DNA of 64,000 nt from JAZDFP01 sp043801445 (GTDB lineage Bacteria > Planctomycetota > MHYJ01 > JACQXL01): positions 62,001 through 126,000 of the forward strand of contig JAZDMB010000030.1 of the NCBI GenBank assembly GCA_043801445.1. Direction: 5' to 3'. Positions 1 through 7,491 of this stretch are shown here, in pieces. The translations under genes and the position numbers were made by a program. The notes under the pieces are model-generated. The model saw only the letters and a program-made list of their open reading frames with translations. It searched no databases and was not told the origin of the DNA. Position 1 is the first letter of the stretch, and each line of letters opens with the position of its first letter.

Positions 1-132
1 CTGACCACATCAGGGGATTACGCTGAGCTGTTGCGGGAATTACCCTGACCACATCAGGGGACTACCATGAGCCGTTCCCGGAACTACCCCCGATCGTTGC
101 GGGTAGTATGGGTGGGGGTATAGCCACCCCCC
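1..132. repeat. 22-bp-period degenerate tandem array (cut by window edge)
   Basis: Six consecutive 22-bp units can be laid out from base 1. Units 1 and 3 share their first 16 bases (CTGACCACATCAGGGG) at 1 and 45, giving an apparent 44-bp repeat. Units 2 and 4 are related (TGAGC near the start, GGAA then a TACC end). Units 5 and 6 are more diverged. The period is conserved better than the sequence. The array probably extends left of the window. No ORF follows the period, since 22 is not a multiple of 3. Confidence 0.7.
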
Positions 133-218
133 TTGCCTGATTTTAAGCACGAAATTAGTCAAAAACAGGTGCTGAAAGTGGACAAATGAGGTTGTAACCC
201 ACCCTGAATTCGTATCCT

Positions 219-274
219 TTCTTTGTGTTCTTAGTCCCTTACGGGAGGCAGTAGCTCTGCCTTTGTGGTTAATC
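219..274 (+). repeat. dispersed CTTTGTG...CTTTGTGGTTAA repeat with a GC-rich insert
   Basis: CTTTGTGTTCTTAGT is followed, after a block of about 25 bases (CCTTACGGGAGG...), by GCCTTTGTGGTTAATC. The same pattern, uninterrupted, occurs at 60838-60867 (TTTGTGCCTTAGTGTCTTTG). This copy therefore looks like the dispersed repeat carrying a small nested insertion. Confidence 0.45.
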
Positions 275-293
275 ATATTTTTAATTCAGTATG

Positions 294-601
294 CTGTCTC
301 TGTAGATAAGATACAACGAGATAGATTATACCTTATCCAGTATGGGGCTATACCATATAGGGTGTGGGATTATACCACATCGGGTAGTGGTTTATACGCT
401 ATATAGGACTGGATTATAGGATACAGGGTATGGGGATATATATTCTGTAGAGGTATTAGATACGCTACAGGGCGTGGGACTATATCTAATCCGGTATGGA
501 GTTATAGGATACAGGGTATAGGGTTATAATAGTTCTGGTATGGGGCTATAGGATGTAGGGGGGTAGTATATAGGGGGGAGAGGTGGGGTATACCTGGGGT
601 A
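294..601. repeat. 22-bp-period degenerate tandem array, 14 units
   Basis: Reading 22-base units from 294, 316, 338 and so on to 580 gives fourteen units that line up without any indel. Most have GGG or a close variant at columns 1-3, a G-run around columns 7-10, and TTATA or CTATA at columns 11-15. The right half often ends in GGATACA, ACCATATA or ACGCTA. Units 4 (360), 6 (404), 10 (492) and 12 (536) are the closest to consensus. The + strand is G-rich and C-poor. It is not a CRISPR: there is no constant repeat separated by unique spacers, and every position drifts. Confidence 0.8.
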
Positions 602-784
602 TACCCCCCCCTGAAATCAACTGTATAGTTAATCTTCTTTCCTAACAGATTCGAGAGTATTTTTGGTGGTCAAGATATGAGTTAACAAGGACAGTTAAGT
701 AATCCGCGTAATCTGTGGCTGGGTTAAGATTCGGTACGCCATATTTGACACCCGTTAAGCTGTATATTGAATCATTTCTGACTC

Positions 785-810
785 GTGGGACACAGAGCGT
801 GTCTAAAAAC
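785..810 (+). repeat. IS left terminal inverted repeat
   Basis: GTGGGACACAGAGCGTGTCT and six further bases. It pairs with 2444-2469 with a single mismatch (C versus G at the ninth position). It is distal to the end of the transposase gene. Confidence 0.8.
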
Positions 811-888
811 GCTTCTAAATAGCAACAATAACTAATATTTCGTGGTCAATCTGGATTCATCCAACAAAAACTTTACCGCCTGCCAACT

Positions 889-2355
889 TTAAGCAGTTAC
901 TGTCGCCAGTTTTCTCTCTCCACTAACTACTTTTCTGGTTATTTTAAGTAAATTATGGGCTATGGTCGCCCATTTCCATTCAATCTTGGCTCCAAGCAAG
1001 CCACGTAACATAAACCTTATAAAATTACCTACTGTTTTTATTTGTCCAATCACCGGCTCTACCATTGTCTTTCGCTTCCGATAAAACTTCCGTCCTTTAT
1101 CTGTTTTTAATTTCTGTAACATTCGTAATCGCTCCGCTTCAAATTCTCCTCTCATAATAGACCGATTCTTGCTTTTTGTGCATTTATTCCTCTGCTGACA
1201 TATTAAGCATACGCCTTCTTCTGCCTGATAGACCGTTATCCATTTATTACTGTATTTCGTATACTGATGCGACCGTCTCGTTGGTGTGAGGATTTCTCCA
1301 GCCGGACATTTATAACAATTACTTTCTTCATTATATTGAAATTTATCTTTAGCGTATAAATCAGTTTCCGGTTTCAAATCCTGCCCGATGTTTTCTTCAC
1401 TGCTTTCCGGTATATAACCATCTATCTTACGGTCTTCTAATTCCCTGAAATTAGCGCCACTTCTGAATCCGGCATCAGCCAACACTCGTTTCGGGTCTTT
1501 GCCGCAATTATCATAGACTGCATCTAACGCCGGCTTTAGTTGATTGGTATCCATCGGCTCTGATGTTACATCCGAATGCACGATTATCTGCTCTTTAGTT
1601 ACCGCTAATTCACAATTATATGCCGGCATTGACCCGTTCTTATGGTGCATGAATTTGGCTTCCGGCTCAGTAGAACTTGCCTTCTGGCTTTTATCTATCT
1701 TTCGCCCTGTCTGTTGTTTTATTAATTCCTCTATCTTCTTTATCCGTTCCTGATTGTTCTCTAATTCTTTGGGTATTTTATCACCTCTTAAGTTTTCTCC
1801 GTATTTCCGGTCATCCTCTAAATCAGCCGCTTCGGCTTCGGATAAAATCTTTTTAACCTTTTCACGGGCTTCGTTTAATTCATCTTCCCAGTTTTTTATA
1901 CTCTTAAAACTTTCCACACTTACGTTAGCCCGCACTTTGGTGCCATCCAAGGCAATTAATCCTAATCGGACTAACTTCAAATCTCCGGCTAATAACAGCA
2001 CTTGACCGAATAAATAAGTCAATCTATCCAGATTGGTTTTTCTGAATAGACAGATTGTTCTAAAGTCGGGTTTCTCCAAGCCAGCCAGCCACATGTACGT
2101 TACATCAGCCAGAAGTCTTTCTTCTAACTTGCGGCTGGCACGGACTCCATTAGCATAACCCCACAAAAGAACTTTTAGCATCATTCGGGTATCAAACCTG
2201 GGCCGTCCTTCTAATTTAATTTCCTGAAATTCAGAAATATCTATGTGGTCAACGATATCAGAAAAAACCCGTGCCGGATGGTCTTTTCTTAACCATTCAT
2301 TGAGATTGTGTGGCAAAAGAAATTGCTGATTTTGGTCGTAAGGACGAACAGGCAT
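889..2355 (-). CDS. IS1182-family DDE transposase
   Basis: A 488-residue transposase that would cut and join its own element at the inverted repeats. The N-terminus (RPYDQNQQFLLPHNLNEWL) and the following DUF772-like region (RPRFDTRMMLKVLLWGYANG) are typical of IS1182/IS5-like enzymes. The catalytic triad is visible: Asp in LIALDGTKVRANVS (about residue 136), Asp in VLADAGFRSG (about 292) and Glu in KTMVEPVIGQIK (about 432). A Lys/Glu-rich helical segment lies between the first two. A CxxC-type insert (YKCPAGE, CLICQQRNKC) precedes the final Glu, as is common in this family. AAAGGAG lies 8 bases before the ATG. The frame is intact, so the element may be active. Confidence 0.92.
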   Translation of the reverse strand: MPVRPYDQNQQFLLPHNLNEWLRKDHPARVFSDIVDHIDISEFQEIKLEGRPRFDTRMMLKVLLWGYANGVRASRKLEERLLADVTYMWLAGLEKPDFRTICLFRKTNLDRLTYLFGQVLLLAGDLKLVRLGLIALDGTKVRANVSVESFKSIKNWEDELNEAREKVKKILSEAEAADLEDDRKYGENLRGDKIPKELENNQERIKKIEELIKQQTGRKIDKSQKASSTEPEAKFMHHKNGSMPAYNCELAVTKEQIIVHSDVTSEPMDTNQLKPALDAVYDNCGKDPKRVLADAGFRSGANFRELEDRKIDGYIPESSEENIGQDLKPETDLYAKDKFQYNEESNCYKCPAGEILTPTRRSHQYTKYSNKWITVYQAEEGVCLICQQRNKCTKSKNRSIMRGEFEAERLRMLQKLKTDKGRKFYRKRKTMVEPVIGQIKTVGNFIRFMLRGLLGAKIEWKWATIAHNLLKITRKVVSGERKLATVTA

Positions 2356-2443
2356 AATTGATTCTCCTTTCGTAAGAAATGTTGGGAGATGTCTTGATTA
2401 TATGATAGTAAATATATATGATTTGTATAGAAAGATGTGCTTA

Positions 2444-2469
2444 GTTTTTAGACACGCTCTCTGTCCCAC
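2444..2469 (-). repeat. IS right terminal inverted repeat
   Basis: Reverse complement of 785-810 with one mismatch. It lies upstream of the transposase start (2355). Confidence 0.8.
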
Positions 2470-2518
2470 TTACACCACAACCTGTGAGTAATCATTCTTG
2501 GCGGAAATAGAAATCATA

Positions 2519-2812
2519 TCATTCTATTCGTAACCCAAACTCATCAATTTCAGGTAATAAATATTTTATGGCGGAAATTACTGTGTCGTTATCAAGACGT
2601 TGGACAATTAAGAGTGGAACCTTCCCCGCACAAAAGTATGACATACCCTTTCGTGTCATATAATCTTGAATAAATTTTATAGTTGTAACCTTAAGGGCGT
2701 AATCATAACCACCCTTCTCGTCCGACTCAGGTTCAGTCAAAACGCGTACTTCAAAACAATCTAACTCTAAATCCTTTGGCTCATCATAATAATAGACACT
2801 TTTTAATTTCAT
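2519..2812 (-). CDS. hypothetical protein, 97 aa
   Basis: I do not recognise this protein. It is acidic (many Glu/Asp), has no signal peptide or membrane segment, and begins MKLKSVYYYDEPKDLELDCF. AAGGAG lies 6 bases before the ATG, which supports translation. It lies between the insertion sequence and mutS on the same strand, with about 240 bases of non-coding DNA before the end of mutS. That gap contains pieces resembling the IS end (TCGTGGGACACA at 2911). It may be accessory cargo rather than part of the mutS unit. Confidence 0.6.
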   Translation of the reverse strand: MKLKSVYYYDEPKDLELDCFEVRVLTEPESDEKGGYDYALKVTTIKFIQDYMTRKGMSYFCAGKVPLLIVQRLDNDTVISAIKYLLPEIDEFGLRIE

Positions 2813-3052
2813 CTTATACTCCTTCTTTATTCGGGAAACTCAACGTGAATATTTGGTTGTCCCTCTCCTGTCCAGCCACTGGGTCTCGTGGGATCTGGTT
2901 TTAATCATTTTTCGTGGGACACATTCAACTCCCTGCACTCGGTTATTTATTTGGGTTAACTGACGCCATTTTCCTAAAATCTATTCCCAACAAGTCTCCT
3001 ATTTCTCTGGTGATACACACCTTGACTCCTATTCCTTTATTTACGCGGTTTG

Positions 3053-5959
3053 CTATGGATTTTCAACTGTTTCAGAAAGCAATTTCTTTATTTCTGACAG
3101 TTTTTCCAATGCCTGTATCGGTGTGAGATTATTTATATCAACCCCTTTAAGTGCTTCACTAACCGGATGGGGGAGTGTGTTAAAGAGTGGTAATTGGTTC
3201 AGGTCCGGAGTTTTAAGTTTATGGATTCCGCCGTCCAATAATGGTTTGCCCTGCGCATCAAATGCCTGTTTTTCAAATTGAGCAAGAATCTGCCGCGCCC
3301 GCTTTATTGCTTCTTCAGGCAAGCCGGCCAGACGAGCCACGTGGATTCCATAACTTTTATCCGTGCCGCCTGCCACAATCTTGCGGGTAAATATTACTTT
3401 ATCGCCCCATTCCTTGACCGCAATACAATAATTCTTGACTGCCGGTAAAATAAGCGCCAGTTCGGTGAGTTCGTGATAGTGTGTTGCAAAAAGTGTCCGG
3501 CTGCCGAGATTGTCGTGGATATACTCTGTAACCGCCCAGGCAATACTGACTCCGTCAAATGTTGAGGTGCCTCTGCCTACTTCATCAAGGATAATCAAAC
3601 TCCGTTTGGTTGCATTATTAAGAATATTAGCGGTTTCATTCATCTCTACCATAAAGGTGCTTGAGCCTCTGGTTAATTCATCAAATGCGCCTATTCGTGT
3701 AAAAATACGGTCAACAATACCAATCGTTGCCTCTTTGGCAGGAACAAAACTACCCATCTGAGCCATCAGGACTATTAAGGCTATCTGCCTGATATATGTA
3801 GATTTACCGGCCATATTGGGTCCGGTAAGGATTATTATACGTTGTCCCTCCTCGCCTTTGGCGGGAGGTTCGCCAGAGGCGGCGTGGCAATCTTTAACAG
3901 AGCCAAGATATATATCATTAGGAATAAATTTTTCTTCCAGCACTCTTTCTAAAACCGGATGACGGCCGTCAATAATCCTGATCGTCAGCGAGTCATTGAC
4001 TAAAGGGGCGCAGTAATTATTTTCCTGGGCGACCTGCGCGAAAGAAAGAATGCAATCCAGTGTTGCGATTGCCGAGGCAATATTCTGAAGCGCCACAATA
4101 TAGTTCTCTGCTTCTTTACGAACCTGACAGAAGATTTCGTATTCCAATTCATGGCTTCGTTCCTTGGCGTGCAGGACCTGAGTTTCGTAATCCTTTAATT
4201 CAGGCGTAATATACCGCTCGGCATTTTTCAGCGTTTGCTTGCGGATATAATTAGGCGGGATTTTGGATGTATGAACATTAGTAACCTCAATATAATAACC
4301 GAATATTTGATTATAACCGACCTTGAGCGAATTAATGCCGGTCCGTTTTATCTCTTCGGATTGGAATCTGGCAATAAAATCCATTCCCTCACTACATAAA
4401 TTACGCAAACGGTCTAATTCATTGTTATAACCTTCTTTTATAAAACCACCTTCGGATAGGTCTAATGGGGGACCATCTACAAGTGCAGTTGCAATAAGTT
4501 TCTGTAGCGCTTCCAATGGGTCAAGTTTAACACATATATCATTGAATATCTCGGATGCTGTCTCCTTCTTGCAACCCTGTGCCAGAGGCACCTGCCCGAC
4601 CGTCAGGCGGGGATCCGCCTTTGGCGGAGCAGACCGTTCGGGCTGCTGGGTTAAATTGGTTTTGATAACAGGAATAAGTTGGAGAGTCTTTTTTATGGCA
4701 ACCATATCTCTGGCATTAGCTCGGCCTGAACCTATCTTTGCCGTGATGCGTTCTATATCTGCGCATTCTTTTAATTCTTTCTGCAGTTCCTTACGGCGAA
4801 TAATATCGTTGACAAATGTCGCAACGCCATCCTGGCGATATTTAATTATGGAAATATCGGTAAGCGGAGATAACAACCAATCCCGGATGAGTCTGGCTCC
4901 CATCGCCGTCTGCGTTTTATCTATCACCCATAGAAGACTGCCATACGAAATATTATCCTTACGGTTCTCATGATGATAAGACATCGTTGAAAGCAGTTCC
5001 AATGAAATCTGGGTGGCTCTATCAAGATATAGGCGATTATCTGAAGAGTAAAGTTCCAATTTAGTAATATATTTCAGCGTAGAGCTTAGAGTCACGCCTG
5101 TGGTGGGAGGCTTAGAGTCTTCTTGACTTTTAGTTTTTTGCTCTATGCTTCGTGCATGGGGTGTCTGGGTTTCATATAGATATTGCAATATGGCGCCGGC
5201 TGCGGAAATACCGCTTTTGGTTCCTTCGCAGCCAAACCCTGCTAAATTTGTCGTGTGAAAATGGTCTATCAGTGTTTTATATGCGCTGTTATATTCAAAT
5301 GTCCAATCATTTACCGAAGTGAAAATCACATTGATGTTAGTCTTTATTGTTGAGACTATATCCGGTTTGTGGTCAGTTACATATTCCGGTATCAGGCACT
5401 CAGACGGATTTATCCGACGCAGTTCGTCAACCAGACGGTTCAGATTGAATGGGAATTCCTGGGTCTTAAATTCTCCTGTAGATAGGTCAATCCAGGATAT
5501 GCCGATGTTTCCTTCGTAAGAAGTATCAAGTATTTTAGTATTCAAGTATTTAGTATTATCATACTTACTATGCTCTATGCTTACTGCACACAGAAAATTT
5601 GGTGTTTTACTATCAAGAAGATTATCTTCTACAATAGTACCCGGAGTAATAACCCGCACCACTGAACGGTCAACTAATCCCTCGGCTGATTCGGCCGGTT
5701 CTGTTTGTTCACAGACAGCAACCTTATAACCGGCCCTCAGAAGCCGATTTATATAAATTGTGGCTGAATGATAGGGGACGCCGGCCATTGGAACAGTCTT
5801 CTCGTCTTTAAATCTTGAGGTAAGCGTTATGCCCAGAACTTTGGATGCGGTTTTGGCATCTTCATAAAACATTTCATAGAAATCACCTAAACGAAAGAAG
5901 AGTATCTCCTCGGAATATTTATTTTTTATCGCCTGATATTGTTCCATTAATGGAGTCAT
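3053..5959 (-). CDS. mutS: DNA mismatch repair protein MutS with four in-frame inserts
   Basis: Recognises mismatches and small loops and starts ATP-dependent mismatch repair with MutL. The mismatch-contacting Phe-x-Glu motif is GDFYEMF (residues 25-31). The core and lever domains follow, then the ATPase with Walker A GPNMAGKST (about 711-719) and Walker B LIILDEVGRGTSTFDG (about 789). At 968 residues it is about 95 longer than usual. The excess falls in four segments that look unlike MutS: near residues 127-146 (SIEHSKYDNTKYLNTK), 265-292 (ARSIEQKTKSQEDSKPP), about 437-462 (PERSAPPKADPRLTVG) and about 692-705 (ASGEPPAKGEEG, just before the Walker A strand). Each coincides with repeat-like DNA (see 5521-5590, 5084-5165, 4574-4650, 3846-3884). 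The frame is open throughout, so the protein is probably functional with these as surface loops. Confidence 0.96.
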   Translation of the reverse strand: MTPLMEQYQAIKNKYSEEILFFRLGDFYEMFYEDAKTASKVLGITLTSRFKDEKTVPMAGVPYHSATIYINRLLRAGYKVAVCEQTEPAESAEGLVDRSVVRVITPGTIVEDNLLDSKTPNFLCAVSIEHSKYDNTKYLNTKILDTSYEGNIGISWIDLSTGEFKTQEFPFNLNRLVDELRRINPSECLIPEYVTDHKPDIVSTIKTNINVIFTSVNDWTFEYNSAYKTLIDHFHTTNLAGFGCEGTKSGISAAGAILQYLYETQTPHARSIEQKTKSQEDSKPPTTGVTLSSTLKYITKLELYSSDNRLYLDRATQISLELLSTMSYHHENRKDNISYGSLLWVIDKTQTAMGARLIRDWLLSPLTDISIIKYRQDGVATFVNDIIRRKELQKELKECADIERITAKIGSGRANARDMVAIKKTLQLIPVIKTNLTQQPERSAPPKADPRLTVGQVPLAQGCKKETASEIFNDICVKLDPLEALQKLIATALVDGPPLDLSEGGFIKEGYNNELDRLRNLCSEGMDFIARFQSEEIKRTGINSLKVGYNQIFGYYIEVTNVHTSKIPPNYIRKQTLKNAERYITPELKDYETQVLHAKERSHELEYEIFCQVRKEAENYIVALQNIASAIATLDCILSFAQVAQENNYCAPLVNDSLTIRIIDGRHPVLERVLEEKFIPNDIYLGSVKDCHAASGEPPAKGEEGQRIIILTGPNMAGKSTYIRQIALIVLMAQMGSFVPAKEATIGIVDRIFTRIGAFDELTRGSSTFMVEMNETANILNNATKRSLIILDEVGRGTSTFDGVSIAWAVTEYIHDNLGSRTLFATHYHELTELALILPAVKNYCIAVKEWGDKVIFTRKIVAGGTDKSYGIHVARLAGLPEEAIKRARQILAQFEKQAFDAQGKPLLDGGIHKLKTPDLNQLPLFNTLPHPVSEALKGVDINNLTPIQALEKLSEIKKLLSETVENP
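3846..3884. repeat. palindromic element inside mutS (fourth insert)
   Basis: CCTCCTCGCCTTTGGCGGGAGG forms a stem-loop and is followed by CGCCAGAGGCGG, which can pair again with GCCTTTGGCG. It encodes the ASGEPPAKGEEG segment between the usual NDIYL and IIILTGPN motifs of MutS. In other MutS proteins these are only a few residues apart. Confidence 0.75.
4574..4650 (+). repeat. compound palindromic element inside mutS (third insert)
   Basis: Contains ACCCTGTGCCA (4574-4584), then CCTGCCCGACC...GTCAGGCGGGG (4591-4612), then TCCGCCTTTGGCGGA (4614-4628), then a GACCGTTCGGGCTG end. The first and third blocks recur together in secA (9387-9420) and between genes at 35821-35847. The middle block recurs at 16094-16123 and 49888-49906. 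Two element types thus appear nested at one site. Confidence 0.8.
5084..5165. repeat. repeat-like insert inside mutS (second insert)
   Basis: CTTAGAGTC occurs twice (5085, 5111) and TGCTCTATGCTT is at 5139-5150. That 12-mer also occurs in the first mutS insert (5571-5582), in the same reading frame, giving Ser-Ile-Glu in both. The segment interrupts the LQYLYETQ...LKYITKLELY region of MutS. Confidence 0.6.
5521..5590. repeat. AGTATT-rich insert inside mutS (first insert)
   Basis: Iterated AGTATT/AAGTATTTAGTATT motifs followed by TGCTCTATGCTT. A similar AGTACT-type repeat lies between genes at 28935-28965. It falls between LCAV and the IGISWIDLSTGEF strand of MutS and adds about 20 residues. 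Confidence 0.6.
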
Positions 5960-5980
5960 ACTTTGGCCCCTGCATCTTGT

Positions 5981-6008
5981 AGATACGAGATACGAGATAT
6001 GTGATATG
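5981..6008 (+). repeat. GATACGAGATA repeat, left flank of S23 cassette
   Basis: AGATACGAGATACGAGATAT continues into GTGATATG. The opposite strand of 6421-6456 carries the same iterated motif, so the four-helix-bundle gene is bracketed by inverted copies. Confidence 0.7.
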
Positions 6009-6019
6009 CGCTAAACATC

Positions 6020-6409
6020 TCATTTGCCTCCTTTTGTTAAATGACTTTGTTCTACACTCTGAATAAATTTGTTTAGCATTCTTCCTAATTTATCGTATTC
6101 TGTCATAAACGTATCAAAGATGTTTTTATCATTTAATGATTTGGTTTCATAAATTAATTCCAGATGTTCAATAGTTTCGTCGCAGGAAGCATGGGCATAA
6201 ACAAGATATTTAACAAATTCGGCTTTATAACGTCTTCTACCAAAACCTTCCTCAATATTTGCACTGATTGATTTAGATGAGCGTCTGATTTGTGAACCTT
6301 CCGCATATAGTTCAAATTGTGGTAAATCCAATGTTATTTTATGTGATTCTACGACTAATTTATGTGCCAGTTTATATATTTCCAAATCATTATAACTTTT
6401 AAAACTCAT
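6020..6409 (-). CDS. four-helix-bundle (S23 / 23S IVS) protein
   Basis: A 129-residue protein of the TIGR02436 four-helix-bundle family, whose members are found inside 23S rRNA intervening sequences and, in related form, as accessory proteins of diversity-generating retroelements. Family landmarks are present: an N-terminal FKSYNDLEIYKLAHKLV, then IRRSSKSISANIEEGFGRR and FVKYLVYAHASCDET. No reverse transcriptase or 23S gene is nearby. It sits between mutS and a lipoprotein gene, bracketed by GATACGAGATA repeats, and the right-hand copy runs up to the stop codon of the lipoprotein gene. That looks like a single-gene insertion cassette. Function in this free-standing setting is unknown. Confidence 0.88.
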   Translation of the reverse strand: MSFKSYNDLEIYKLAHKLVVESHKITLDLPQFELYAEGSQIRRSSKSISANIEEGFGRRRYKAEFVKYLVYAHASCDETIEHLELIYETKSLNDKNIFDTFMTEYDKLGRMLNKFIQSVEQSHLTKGGK

Positions 6410-6420
6410 ATTTTACTTCC

Positions 6421-6456
6421 CGTATCTCGTATCCCATATCTCATATCTTATATCAC
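6421..6456 (-). repeat. GATACGAGATA repeat, right flank of S23 cassette
   Basis: On the minus strand this reads GATATAAGATATGAGATATG followed by GGATACGAGATACG. It is inverted relative to 5981-6008 and overlaps the stop codon of the lipoprotein gene (6453-6455). Confidence 0.7.
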
Positions 6457-7268
6457 GGTACCACCACCGCCTCAATGCCTTTTTCATTGATTATATCCGC
6501 CTCTTTTTGGGCTTCTTCAAAAGTGTCATATCTACCGCTCCAGACATAATAAAATTCTTTGCCGTCTATAAGAATGATATTAACTACTGCTGAAATACCT
6601 TTTTCTTGTTGCAATTCTGCCTGATAACTAATGGCATTTTTCTGGATCTGATATTTTCCCAACTGGACTGTAAAGGTATCAGGCGGCATAGAGAGTCTTT
6701 CTGTAACGTGTTCTCTAAGTTTCTCATCCCTGGCGGATAAGGGGTCATCAGACTCACTCTTGGTATTATCCAGACAAAGCTGGAGATATTTTTTGCCTCC
6801 TGCATATTTATCATTGCGCATTAAACAAATACCTAAATTATAATAGATATATGCCAAAGATAATTCTCCGTTATTATTTCGGATGACCTTGCGATAATAA
6901 TCAACCGCTTGTTTATATTTATGTTGCGTCTGATAAAGCTGTGCTAATGTGTGATAGGCCAAGAGATTAAATGAGTCCTGCTTGTAACTAGTTGGGTTTT
7001 CTAATGCCTCTAATAGATTCTTTTCCGATTCTTCGTAATTAGCTAATGCTAAATAACCTACGCCTATCCGATAATATGCCTCGGCGGTATAGTCTGAAGA
7101 TTTTTCTGAGGCAATAAATTGTTGATAGTAATTTATGGCTTCCGGGTAATTACCATTAAGAAAACTCTCTTCTGCTAAACGGAAATATTCATTCTTAGGA
7201 AAAGCAGACGGAGGAAATGAGGCGCATCCAAGCATAAGAACAAGTGAAATAATAATTAAAAAACGCAT
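6453..7268 (-). CDS. TPR lipoprotein with C-terminal SPOR domain
   Basis: A 271-residue envelope protein. The start MRFLIIISLVLMLGCASF is a lipoprotein signal with lipobox LMLGC (Cys15). Residues about 24-165 carry tetratricopeptide repeats (AEESFLNGNYPEAINYYQQF, AYYRIGVGYLALANYEESEKNL, AYIYYNLGICLMRNDKYAG). The final 75 residues (FTVQLGKYQIQKNAISYQ ... YYVWSGRYDTFEEAQKEADII) match a SPOR domain, which binds denuded septal peptidoglycan. The combination suggests a scaffold at the cell wall or division site. A promoter is visible at 7280-7308, and mutS may be co-transcribed behind it. Confidence 0.85.
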   Translation of the reverse strand: MRFLIIISLVLMLGCASFPPSAFPKNEYFRLAEESFLNGNYPEAINYYQQFIASEKSSDYTAEAYYRIGVGYLALANYEESEKNLLEALENPTSYKQDSFNLLAYHTLAQLYQTQHKYKQAVDYYRKVIRNNNGELSLAYIYYNLGICLMRNDKYAGGKKYLQLCLDNTKSESDDPLSARDEKLREHVTERLSMPPDTFTVQLGKYQIQKNAISYQAELQQEKGISAVVNIILIDGKEFYYVWSGRYDTFEEAQKEADIINEKGIEAVVVP

Positions 7269-7279
7269 ATTAATTATAA

Positions 7280-7308
7280 AATCTATCGTATAATTACTAC
7301 ATTGTCAA
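7280..7308 (-). promoter_or_regulatory. sigma-70 promoter for TPR/SPOR lipoprotein
   Basis: Minus strand TTGACA (7303-7308), 17-bp spacer, TAGATT (7280-7285). The start codon is at 7268, so the leader would be only about 5 bases. Confidence 0.6.
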
Positions 7309-7332
7309 TAATTTAAATGAAACCATGATACT

Positions 7333-7443
7333 GCCACAGAGGGTATAGAGACGGAATTTATTTATTAGGAGACCATAAAAACAGGAATTATTTATCCTGT
7401 TCTTCTGGATTCCTTATAAGAATTCCTCCGTGTTCTCTGTGGC
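7333..7443. repeat. dispersed inverted-repeat element before secA
   Basis: Begins GCCACAGAGGGTATAGAGAC and ends TCCGTGTTCTCTGTGGC, so its ends are imperfect inverted repeats. Inside is TTAGGAGACCATAAAAACAGG ... TTCTGGATTCCTTATA (outer 19-20 bases shown each side), itself an inverted repeat. A relative with the same inner hairpin lies at 62348-62457. Confidence 0.6.
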
Positions 7444-7451
7444 TATTTTTC

Positions 7452-7480
7452 TTGACAATATTTAAGGTTAAGGTTAAGAT
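7452..7480 (+). promoter_or_regulatory. sigma-70 promoter for secA
   Basis: TTGACA (7452-7457), 17-bp spacer, TAAGAT (7475-7480). Transcription should begin near 7487 and the ATG is at 7492, so the mRNA would be almost leaderless. The in-frame TTG at 7480 overlaps the -10 box and is excluded as a start. Confidence 0.65.
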
Positions 7481-7491
7481 TGAAGTTAATT

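Larger units (their letters stand above)
785..2469 (-). mobile_element. IS1182-family insertion sequence, complete
   Basis: An intact DDE transposase gene lies between two 26-bp terminal inverted repeats at 785-810 and 2444-2469 that match at 25 of 26 positions (core AGAGCGTGTCTAAAAAC). The 1685-bp length suits the IS1182 family. I see no convincing target duplication: the flanks CTGACTC and TTACACC differ. A 12-base stretch identical to the outer end of the left repeat (TCGTGGGACACA) recurs just outside at 2911-2922, perhaps from an older insertion. Confidence 0.85.

Noticed and set aside
294..601. CRISPR array
   Set aside because: Units abut with no constant repeat and unique spacer; every column drifts, and there are no cas genes.
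2914..3126. 70-codon plus-strand frame before mutS
   Set aside because: It overlaps the mutS 3' end, has no ribosome site and no family resemblance.
4542..4973. 143-codon plus-strand frame inside mutS
   Set aside because: It is antisense to a well-supported gene and partly created by palindromic inserts that are open on both strands.
6020..6409. Diversity-generating retroelement accessory gene
   Set aside because: No reverse transcriptase, template repeat or variable repeat is present nearby; the family also occurs alone.
7480..7491. TTG start adding four residues to SecA
   Set aside because: The TTG overlaps the predicted -10 box, and ATG 7492 gives the standard SecA N-terminus.
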